DNA of 64,000 nucleotides, taken from Bacteroidota bacterium. Its GTDB lineage: Bacteria; Bacteroidota; Bacteroidia; Chitinophagales; Chitinophagaceae. Under the pieces are notes generated by a model. It had not been told where the DNA came from, made no database searches, and was given only the letters and a program-made list of their open reading frames with translations. The translations under genes and the position numbers were made by a program. Every line of letters starts with the position of its first letter. Position 1 is the first letter of the stretch. The stretch covers positions 1-64,000 of the forward strand of contig JADJQP010000003.1 of assembly GCA_016712665.1 (NCBI GenBank), written 5' to 3'. Of the stretch, positions 52,378-60,359 are shown in pieces.

Positions 52378-53931
52378 CTACTCTGTTTTTGGAAAGCTAT
52401 CTTCAAATTTTTCCAGTTGGGAATCGTATAAAGGTTTTTGTTGAACGCGTTCGCAAATTTTCTGCCATTTTGAATTTCCGCGACGTTCTGTGTCCCAAAT
52501 CGGATCCAACTGCAATACCCAATACGCCTCAAAACCAGATTCAATAGCCTTTACAAGCCATTCTAGACTCTCCTTCTCCTTCCCTTGCAACTTTGATAGT
52601 CGTGCCAGACCGTATTGAATAGACCCATCCATTGGTTTGAGTGTGAGATAATTGCTGTATTGCGAAAATGCCTCCGAGTACTTTTTGGACAAAAAATAAT
52701 ACCTCCCTTGCAATTCATATAATTCAGGAGTTGGATATGGTTGTATTTTTTTTGCCTTTGCTAGCAAGGAATCCACGCCGGCAAATTCAGCAGCATGCGT
52801 TTTATACTTTGCTAGTAAAAGTGAATTCTTGAGATCGATTTCTTGCCTCATTAACAAGGTATCTAAATGTTTTCGAGCATTTCGAAATTGGTAATTTTTA
52901 TCGTAGGAATCTACAAGCTTTATTCGAGTGCTTGCATTGACACCTTGCAAAGCACATGCTTTCTGAAAATAGGGATAGGCTTTCTGTGGGGCTTGTAAGG
53001 CCACAAATACATTCCCAATTTTTTCGTTCGCATCAGCTATTAAATTAGTATCGGTAAGGTATTGATCCGCCTTCAATAAATAGAGGATAGCAGATCGTTT
53101 GGGAGTACTAATACCCATTCCAAGGTCCATAGATTCATTGGTACCCATAATGGGAGGAATTAAATCTAGGATAACCGGAGACTGATATTCAAGGTTATCT
53201 CTACGGCTATTTATAGCTTCATCCGGTTGGTTTCGAAATAGCTCACCGCTATATTGCTCAAAGTTTCGGATTACCACTCGGTACTGAAAACAACCGGCTC
53301 GGTAATGCCAGTGCCCTGAGGTGGGAAGCGCCTTGGTAGTACGTTCATAAAAGGCATTCAATTGCTCTTTCCCCCCATTACAATGAGTATCGTGATTCAT
53401 CAATATTTCTTCCGCATCTTCAAATCGTCCCATACGCTCATAAAGTCTCCATAGTTTATAATACGCCCCCGAATAGGCTGGATCTATTTTAATAAATGCT
53501 TCATATAATTCAGCAGCCTGACTAAAGTGATTCCACTTTTCATAGGCGTCTGCCAAAAGGAAGTAGTCCTCTCCTCGATTATAATATGATTTCTCCCATT
53601 TCTTTCGAATACAGGGATTTTGGTCCGTAATGAATTTGCCTGCGGAGTCGCAAAAACGAGTAAACGATTCAGGTGCCAAATACGTTTGCAGTGCCTTCTG
53701 CAAGTAAACATCTACTTCCTGCCAGCGCATTTGCTTCCACATTATTTTACCCAAATAATGATAAACCAAAGGATTGGCGGGATCGATTTCAATACATTTT
53801 CTGTACGCCGCTTCAGCCTTGACTGTGTCGCCCATTTCAGCTAAAATCAACCCTTTAACAAAATAGGTAATTCCATCTTTATCATTAATTTTAGTTGGTA
53901 TAGTACAGGATAATACAGGTTCTTTGTCCAA
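52378..53931 (-). CDS. TPR region of caspase-TPR protein A (C-terminal part)
   Basis: Continuation of the gene that starts at 55861. Two homopolymer indels (a missing T near 54010 and an extra A near 53990) separate the frames; corrected, the join reads FHEAAIRKKGFNITEFTDAE then GDGLPDALDKEP, a short Asp-rich spacer. The rest is at least eight TPR-like repeats (AEAAYRKCIEIDPANPLVYH, YAELYEAF-like, KAYPYFQKACALQGV, SEAFSQYSNYLTLKPMDGSI). It closes with a block ending IWDTERRGNSKWQKICE, also conserved in paralogue B. Confidence 0.8.
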   Translation of the reverse strand: MDKEPVLSCTIPTKINDKDGITYFVKGLILAEMGDTVKAEAAYRKCIEIDPANPLVYHYLGKIMWKQMRWQEVDVYLQKALQTYLAPESFTRFCDSAGKFITDQNPCIRKKWEKSYYNRGEDYFLLADAYEKWNHFSQAAELYEAFIKIDPAYSGAYYKLWRLYERMGRFEDAEEILMNHDTHCNGGKEQLNAFYERTTKALPTSGHWHYRAGCFQYRVVIRNFEQYSGELFRNQPDEAINSRRDNLEYQSPVILDLIPPIMGTNESMDLGMGISTPKRSAILYLLKADQYLTDTNLIADANEKIGNVFVALQAPQKAYPYFQKACALQGVNASTRIKLVDSYDKNYQFRNARKHLDTLLMRQEIDLKNSLLLAKYKTHAAEFAGVDSLLAKAKKIQPYPTPELYELQGRYYFLSKKYSEAFSQYSNYLTLKPMDGSIQYGLARLSKLQGKEKESLEWLVKAIESGFEAYWVLQLDPIWDTERRGNSKWQKICERVQQKPLYDSQLEKFEDSFPKTE

Positions 53932-53977
53932 AGCATCCGGAAGCCCATCACCCTCTGCATCTGTAAATTCGGTAATA

Positions 53978-55861
53978 TTAAATCCTTTTTTTTTCGGATG
54001 GCGGCTTCATGAAAAAACTATCTGCTAAGCTATATTGCGTAGTGTGCATATAGACGTAACCCAGTCGCTCAAATGGTACATAATGCCGCGAGTTGAGTTC
54101 AATACTCTTTCGAAGATATTCTTCTGCCAACAAATAGTTTCCCTGCTCCTCATAAATACTACCAATATTAACATAGGGGGCCGAATAACTTCCTTGTCTT
54201 TCAATAGCCTTCCAGCTGTTCTGTAAGCCCTCATCGTACTTCTTCTGCCGAAGGGCAATATTCGATAAATTGGACCAAGGGATTGCCCAAGTCGGGGCAA
54301 TTTCTGTAGCGGTGGTAAAGGATGAAATGGCTTTGGCAAAATTTTGCTTCATTTTATAGAGCAAACCTAACTCGTTGTGGATATAGGCGGCATTTTCTTC
54401 TAATTGCAGGGCAGCATTCTGAAATTCCAAGGCCTGTTCAATTAAAGGCAACGGGTCTTTCGCGAGAGGTATTTGTAAGCGCAATGCCACACCGGAAAAG
54501 TATCGATACTTAATTTGTAAAATGTTAGACAAAGGACTTTTGGCATCAGCTAACTTCACGGCTACCTCAAACATTTTGGCATACACTTCATAATCATTTT
54601 GTACACTATTATAATAGCGTCTTCTTTCCATTTCTTGCTCATCGCCACTCAAATACAAATTGATAATATCTTGCCCACGGGTACTTAATATATCCACCAA
54701 TTTTCGATTAAATCTTTTTAAAGCGTCTGGGTTTGACTGTAGTTTTTGTTTCAGTTTATCCAGCATGTTTTTTTCGGGAACCATTCTATTTCTGAAAAGA
54801 GTATCATCCAGCATAGCCAAAGAAATATCCTTGGGTTGCAAGGAGCTCAACAATTTAAATTGAAATAGTTTTTCCGGTTCGCGGCCTTCTATTAAATAAA
54901 AAAAATAGGCACTGGGATCCGGTGGCAATGGTGGCAAATCCCCTTCCATAGCAGTAATAGGGCTGACATCGTTTTGCAAGGCAGACACCTTTGTCGGATC
55001 CACTTTAGACAATTTAAAATCATCCATTCCCTTGATGATTGGTGTTTGCCTATGCTTCTTCTGCTTCAGTACCACATCATTACTCAGGGAGGTTTGCAAG
55101 TAATTGGAAATATCTTTCACGGATACCGTTCCGTCTTTCTCCTTGTCTGCCATGCCTATAAGCCCATTGACCAAATAATATGAAAAGACACCTCGACCTC
55201 CGCCCCATTTCTTATCCTCCACCGAAAGTTGGTCGGGTGCGCAGGAGGTAATCCGAATTTCATTATTTTGAATCGTCTTTAGTTGCTCGCCTACCAACAG
55301 ATTTCCTTTAAAGTCGCTACCTGCCAAATTACCACTATGACAGGCGTCTGTAATCAAGATAACTTTTGCCTTTGTTTTTACAGAAAGGGTGTTGGCATAA
55401 TTATTCAGGTCTTCGATGCGTACGGCGTTATTAATATAGTTGCTTCTCGGGGTATTATATGAAATAAGAAAACCCAATTTGTACATGGTACTATTTACCA
55501 TATCTCCATGACCTGAAAAATAAAAATATACCAGATCATTTTCTTTACAGGTTTCCAACAACCAGTCCCATGCATTGTAAATAGCGGCAAAGGTAGCTTT
55601 CTCATTTTGCAGCAAAACGATATTGGAGTCCGGAACGGCCCCACCTGCATTGGATTTCAAATAGTCGGCAAATGCCTCTGCATCCTTATGTGCAAAGTCA
55701 AGTTTATCAATCCCCTCATTTTGATAATCGGAAATGCCTATTACTAAGGCATAGACCTTAGAGGACACGCCTAACTGACCTTGCGATAATAGGCTATAAG
55801 GGACACCTACCAACCAAGTGAATATGATACTCAGTGTAAGACCGAATGCTCCTTTTTTCAT
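53978..55861 (-). CDS. Caspase domain of caspase-TPR protein A (N-terminal part)
   Basis: Signal peptide (LTLSIIFTWLVGVPYSLLSQ), then a C14 caspase-like domain: YALVIGISDYQNEGIDKLDF, His in VYFYFSGHGDMV, Cys in VILITDACHSGNL, and WGGGRGVFSYYLVNGLIG. A helical linker follows, then the first TPRs (NAAYIHNELGLLYKMKQNFA). Full protein with the previous entry is about 1160 residues. It is exported, so its targets lie in the periplasm or outside. Confidence 0.88.
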   Translation of the reverse strand: MKKGAFGLTLSIIFTWLVGVPYSLLSQGQLGVSSKVYALVIGISDYQNEGIDKLDFAHKDAEAFADYLKSNAGGAVPDSNIVLLQNEKATFAAIYNAWDWLLETCKENDLVYFYFSGHGDMVNSTMYKLGFLISYNTPRSNYINNAVRIEDLNNYANTLSVKTKAKVILITDACHSGNLAGSDFKGNLLVGEQLKTIQNNEIRITSCAPDQLSVEDKKWGGGRGVFSYYLVNGLIGMADKEKDGTVSVKDISNYLQTSLSNDVVLKQKKHRQTPIIKGMDDFKLSKVDPTKVSALQNDVSPITAMEGDLPPLPPDPSAYFFYLIEGREPEKLFQFKLLSSLQPKDISLAMLDDTLFRNRMVPEKNMLDKLKQKLQSNPDALKRFNRKLVDILSTRGQDIINLYLSGDEQEMERRRYYNSVQNDYEVYAKMFEVAVKLADAKSPLSNILQIKYRYFSGVALRLQIPLAKDPLPLIEQALEFQNAALQLEENAAYIHNELGLLYKMKQNFAKAISSFTTATEIAPTWAIPWSNLSNIALRQKKYDEGLQNSWKAIERQGSYSAPYVNIGSIYEEQGNYLLAEEYLRKSIELNSRHYVPFERLGYVYMHTTQYSLADSFFMKPPSEKKRI

Positions 55862-56013
55862 AGATATCTTGTAAATCTACAATACTCCATTGGTAAATTC
55901 AATACCATGTTCATAAACATCGTTGAAAATTCAAAACACAACTTTATTGGAAGCAGTTCAAACTGTCATTGAAGGCGATTCTCATTACACTGAAAATACG
56001 GCACTCATCACAT

Positions 56014-57912
56014 TTACTCAGTCTTTACTTTTTCCGGAAAGGGTTTTGGTTGAATACCTGCGGTCATTTGAATCCATTTACTACTGGTTCGCTCTTTTTC
56101 TAAAAGCGGATCATACTTCAAAACCCAATAGCATTTAAACCCTGCATCGATTGATTTTTTGAGCCATTCATAACACTTTGGCGAATTGCCCATACTGTAC
56201 TGCAATTTTGCGAGCGTATACATGGTAGACGCATCGTTTGGAACTAATTTCAAATATTCGGTATAATGCAAAACGGCCAACTCATATTGGTTTTTTAAGT
56301 AGTGGTATCTACCCAACAAATCAGGATGTTGCGGCATTTTAAAGGGATGAATCGTTTGCGCCCTAACAATTAAGGCAACTACCGAATCAAACGTTCCGGA
56401 ATGCATGCGATATTTAGCCAAAAGCAGCAATTTTGAATAACTAATGGTCCCATCGCTATACAGTGTATCAAGTTGTAACATAGCCTCTTGAAAATGAAAA
56501 TTGGCATCCCAGCTATCAACCAATTTCTGCCGAATGCTGGCATTATTACCTTGATATTGAGTGGATTTTTGATAATAAGGAAAGGCATCGATGGTGCTGT
56601 TTAGCGCCATATACATATCGCCAATTTTCGCATTCATATCGGCAAGCATTTCCGTTTTTTGCGTATCTAGTTCAGTATGGCTCAACAATGAATCAGCCTT
56701 CAATAGATACAAAATACTTTTTCGTTTAGGCGATTCAATTACTTCACCGGGCTTGCAACGAAAACCCGTACTTTTGATTTCAAATGCTCCATTTTTAGAT
56801 TCATAATCAGACACACGTAAGGTATCTTCTCCCACTCCTAGTAGCGTTTTATCAGCCGCATTGCGGTACACATCATTTTGGTATAAATGAGCAAATAAAG
56901 AAGCTTCTTTGTAATGAAAACTTCCTGCCTTATAATGCCACGCAGCTGATTGGGGTAAGGCGTTCGTTACTCGTTTATAAAATGCATTCAATTGCATCAA
57001 CCCATTTTTAAAGAGATTTTTGTAACGATATAAAACAACCTCTGCATCCTCATATCGTCTGAGCTTTTCAAATAATTGCCAAAGTTTACAGTAACTGCCT
57101 CTATATGTTGAATCTATTTGAATAGCGCGCTCGTATAAAACTTCAGCCTCACTATAATGTTCCCAATTTTCGTACGCATCAGCTAACAGAAAGTAATCAT
57201 CCAATATCATGTAGTGACTCTTTCTGAATGCTGAATCAACACATTTTTTATCCGCATAATTCGTAAGATACTTTGCAACGCTATCGCAATAAGCATCAAA
57301 CCGAACCGAGTCCAAATAATACTGAATGGCATAGGTAAGAAATATTTCTGCTTCCTGCCATTTTTTCTGCCTCCACTTCATTTTACCAAGATAATGAAAG
57401 GCCAATGGATTGCTTTTGTCTATATCTATTACTTTTCTAAAGGCCATTTCAGCAGCAGAGTCATCCTTTTCTTGCAAGAATAAACGCCCCTTAATAAAAA
57501 AGCTCATCACATCATTTTCATTTAATTTTGACGGTACTATGCAACGTATAGGGTCGATTTTTACCAACTTAGTTTCTTCAAATAAAGGACCGTCGATCCG
57601 AACATCTCGCAAATTATATCCCAATTTTCTTATTTCCGCCTCATAAAAAAAACTATCCGCAAGGGCATATTGTGTTGTAGCTGTGTATACAAAACCTAAT
57701 TTTTCGAAAGGCAAATAATGACGAGAGTTCAAGTGGATTGCTTTTCGATTCAACTCCTCTGCTATAAGCCAATTTTTCTTTTGCATAAATACAGTACTGG
57801 CATTTACCAAGCCCGGTTGATAATCTTTCTGTAAAGAATCTACTTTCGCCAAAATCTTCAAAGCCTGATCGTAATTCTTTTTACAATCGCCAAGGAGGCC
57901 ATGGCAGACCAA
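56014..57912 (-). CDS. TPR region of caspase-TPR protein B (C-terminal part)
   Basis: Third segment of the gene starting at 59524, reached by a frame change near 57880. Repeats align along their length with paralogue A (AEELNRKAIHLNSRHYLPFE, FRKVIDIDKSNPLAFHYLGK, YDPLLEKERTSSKWIQM at the end). About ten TPR-like units. Tandem paralogy with A shows a local duplication followed by considerable divergence. Confidence 0.8.
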   Translation of the reverse strand: MVCHGLLGDCKKNYDQALKILAKVDSLQKDYQPGLVNASTVFMQKKNWLIAEELNRKAIHLNSRHYLPFEKLGFVYTATTQYALADSFFYEAEIRKLGYNLRDVRIDGPLFEETKLVKIDPIRCIVPSKLNENDVMSFFIKGRLFLQEKDDSAAEMAFRKVIDIDKSNPLAFHYLGKMKWRQKKWQEAEIFLTYAIQYYLDSVRFDAYCDSVAKYLTNYADKKCVDSAFRKSHYMILDDYFLLADAYENWEHYSEAEVLYERAIQIDSTYRGSYCKLWQLFEKLRRYEDAEVVLYRYKNLFKNGLMQLNAFYKRVTNALPQSAAWHYKAGSFHYKEASLFAHLYQNDVYRNAADKTLLGVGEDTLRVSDYESKNGAFEIKSTGFRCKPGEVIESPKRKSILYLLKADSLLSHTELDTQKTEMLADMNAKIGDMYMALNSTIDAFPYYQKSTQYQGNNASIRQKLVDSWDANFHFQEAMLQLDTLYSDGTISYSKLLLLAKYRMHSGTFDSVVALIVRAQTIHPFKMPQHPDLLGRYHYLKNQYELAVLHYTEYLKLVPNDASTMYTLAKLQYSMGNSPKCYEWLKKSIDAGFKCYWVLKYDPLLEKERTSSKWIQMTAGIQPKPFPEKVKTE

Positions 57913-59030
57913 GGGATTACCCAGGTGGGTGCAATGTCAATCGCTTTTTGGTAGGATTTTTCTGCTTCTGCATACCGCTCCTTCATAAAATGAAAATTAC
58001 CCAATTCAGTATGTATATAAGCGGCATTATCCTCCAATTCATATGCTTTTAAAATTTCAGCATAGGCTCTATCTAATATGCCGGTAGTATCTTTCGCAAT
58101 AAAAAGACCGATTCGTAAGGCCACTGAGCTAAAATAATGATACTTAATAGCCAATATTTTTGCTAATGGACTTTTTGTATCGCAAAGCTTCATGGCTACT
58201 TCAAACATCTTTGCATATTGTCCGTATTCATTTTTAACACTGTTGTAATAGCGTCGTCTTTCAATTTCTTCTGCATTTCCCTCCAAATACAAGTTGATGA
58301 TTTCTTGCCCCCGGTTACTAATAAGTTCCACTAATTTTTTTTGACATCTCTTTAGGGCATAGGGGTTGGATTTTAATTGACGGGCATACTCGGATAGTTT
58401 GGCCGTGTCATATAGCGGGTTATTGGGCGGAGCATAGCGATTGGCCTCCATAGCCCTATTCAAAAAAATGGTATCCCTTTGCATAGCATGAACGATTTCA
58501 CTAGGCTCTAGTTTACTCAAGGCAATAAAATCAAACATTTGTTCTATTTCGCGGCTTGCCACCAAATCAAAAAAGTAGCTCGATAAATCTTTGGGCAAAG
58601 GAGCCAAATCCATTAGTGGTGGCGTTTCCATTGCCACATTGCGAACCAGCACCCTATTCAAGTCACTGCTGTTCACTTTGGACATGGCAAAGATTTCATT
58701 CCCCTTTACCACAGGTGTCTGGACATGCTTTCGCGATTTCAACACCGGGTCTCTTTCAAGAGAGCTCTTTAAGTAATTTGAAAGTTCCTTTACCGTAACG
58801 GCACCGTCTTTTCCGGAATCGGCCAAACCCTTCAGTCCATCAATCAAATAATACGTAAATACACCACTACCACCGCCCCATTTTTTATCTTCTGCTGACA
58901 ATTGGTCGGTTGCACAGGAAGCCAATCGAATTTCGTTGTTCTGGACAGTCCGTAATTGCTCGCCCACCAAAAACCCTCCCTTAAAATCGCTTCCGGTTAA
59001 ATTTCCACTGTGACAAGCATCGGTCACCAT
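57858..59030 (-). CDS. Caspase-TPR protein B, middle part with catalytic Cys
   Basis: Begins within the caspase domain at MVTDACHSGNLTGSDFKGGF and continues with RLASCATDQLSAEDKKWGGG, GVFTYYLIDGLKGLAD, a helical linker and the first TPRs (YIHTELGNFHFMKERYAEAE). The frame breaks at both ends are single-base indels: one in the T run near 59049 (GGTTTTTTACGG) and one near 57880. Confidence 0.82.
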   Translation of the reverse strand: MVTDACHSGNLTGSDFKGGFLVGEQLRTVQNNEIRLASCATDQLSAEDKKWGGGSGVFTYYLIDGLKGLADSGKDGAVTVKELSNYLKSSLERDPVLKSRKHVQTPVVKGNEIFAMSKVNSSDLNRVLVRNVAMETPPLMDLAPLPKDLSSYFFDLVASREIEQMFDFIALSKLEPSEIVHAMQRDTIFLNRAMEANRYAPPNNPLYDTAKLSEYARQLKSNPYALKRCQKKLVELISNRGQEIINLYLEGNAEEIERRRYYNSVKNEYGQYAKMFEVAMKLCDTKSPLAKILAIKYHYFSSVALRIGLFIAKDTTGILDRAYAEILKAYELEDNAAYIHTELGNFHFMKERYAEAEKSYQKAIDIAPTWVIPWSAMASLAIVKRITIRL

Positions 59031-59524
59031 GATGACTTTGGCCTTGGTTTTTTACGGATAAGGTATTGGCATAATTGTTTTAGATCTTCAATACGTACTG
59101 CATTGTTGATATAGTTGTTTCGGGGCGTATTATATGATATAAGAAAACCGAGTTTATAAATGGTATTGTTTTCCATATCACCATGACCTGAAAAGAAAAA
59201 ATAAACCAGATCCCCTTCTTTGCAAACTTCCAATAACCAGTCCAATGCCTGATAGATAGCAGTGTAAGTAGCTTTCTCGTTTTGTAGCAACACAATATTT
59301 GAATCGGACACCTTTCCACCTGCATTGGATTTTAGATAATTTGCAAACGCCTCTGCATCTTTATGAGCAAACTGAAGTTTATCGATGCCTTCATTCTTAT
59401 ACTTTGAAATACCAATGATTACGGCGTACGTGTTGGGCTTGGTTATAGAAAGATTTTGGGCAAATGATGGGGCCCAAATAAAAGAAAAAACAATACATGC
59501 AATGATTATATATTTTGCTTTCAT
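59024..59524 (-). CDS. Caspase-TPR protein B, N-terminal part with catalytic His
   Basis: Signal peptide (IIIACIVFSFIWAPSFAQ), YAVIIGISKYKNEGIDKLQF, and the catalytic His in VYFFFSGHGDMENN. The last residues (LKQLCQYLIRKKPRPKSSW) are out of frame; the corrected reading is NNYANTLSVK-like as in A. Joined with the next two segments it gives about 1170 residues. Confidence 0.82.
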   Translation of the reverse strand: MKAKYIIIACIVFSFIWAPSFAQNLSITKPNTYAVIIGISKYKNEGIDKLQFAHKDAEAFANYLKSNAGGKVSDSNIVLLQNEKATYTAIYQALDWLLEVCKEGDLVYFFFSGHGDMENNTIYKLGFLISYNTPRNNYINNAVRIEDLKQLCQYLIRKKPRPKSSW

Positions 59525-59782
59525 AGGAATTGTCAGCTAATATAATAAAGGAATAGCAGAAGAGTACATATTGCTTTCAATTTTTGAGATTTGGAATGAA
59601 TCCAAAAATCGGATAGCACTCACCAAAACCCGATTCTGCAGACGCGTCCCATGACGCAGGTGTATTTTGTCATGCAACTAGGTTTTAAGATAGGATATCA
59701 GTAAAATTTCAAAAACTGATTTAATTAACGATGCGCACCTTAGTATAGTCAAACATCTTGTACTAAGGGTTTCATAATAATA

Positions 59783-60217
59783 CTAAAGTTTGAATGGAAT
59801 CAAAAACACTATGGTGGCTAGATTTTCCACTTCCCAATTCGACATACTTTTTACAATACGAAGCGCCTCCGCATCTAATAGAGGATGTACTGAATGGCCG
59901 ACCCTTATATCATTTAATTTTCCGCCCCAATTTAACTCGGCATAAATTGTAACCACACCCTCAATATTATTTTTAATGGCTTCCTCAGGATACCTTAAAT
60001 TGATCTTTAAGAATTCTTCTATATTATCTCTATAATAAAACTCCGCCGGCGCACCTAAAATATTATTCTTATCCAACGGGGCATCAATAAGAATACTATC
60101 TTTTCCCTTAATTAACAATATGGTGCTTGAATCATAGCGGATCATACTCTGTGCCATGCACTGAAATTGATGACCAGCAATTAAAATAAAAATAAGGTTT
60201 AAAGAAAACCTAAGCAT
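59783..60217 (-). CDS. TonB C-terminal-domain secreted protein
   Basis: 144 residues with a signal peptide (LNLIFILIAGHQFQCMAQ). The C-terminal 80 residues are a TonB_C-type domain: LRYPEEAIKNNIEGVVTIYAELNWGGKL, HPLLDAEALRIVKSMSNWE. It lacks the N-terminal membrane anchor and Pro-rich spacer of a true TonB, so it is more likely a periplasmic TonB_C-domain protein than an energy transducer. Confidence 0.82.
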   Translation of the reverse strand: MLRFSLNLIFILIAGHQFQCMAQSMIRYDSSTILLIKGKDSILIDAPLDKNNILGAPAEFYYRDNIEEFLKINLRYPEEAIKNNIEGVVTIYAELNWGGKLNDIRVGHSVHPLLDAEALRIVKSMSNWEVENLATIVFLIPFKL

Positions 60218-60359
60218 TGCTTTTACTTTAATACGAAGATAGCAATTATTCAGAAATTAGGATTCAGCTATACAGGGTATTACAGAACAGCCCAAATGAT
60301 AGCATGACAATGAATCGCATGATTTTCATTTCAATTTTTGATTTACCTTGCAGCCTCCA

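Noticed and set aside
50957..59524. Caspase-like genes as an intracellular antiphage suicide system
   Set aside because: All three products have signal peptides and there is no partner sensor or effector gene; secretion argues against it.
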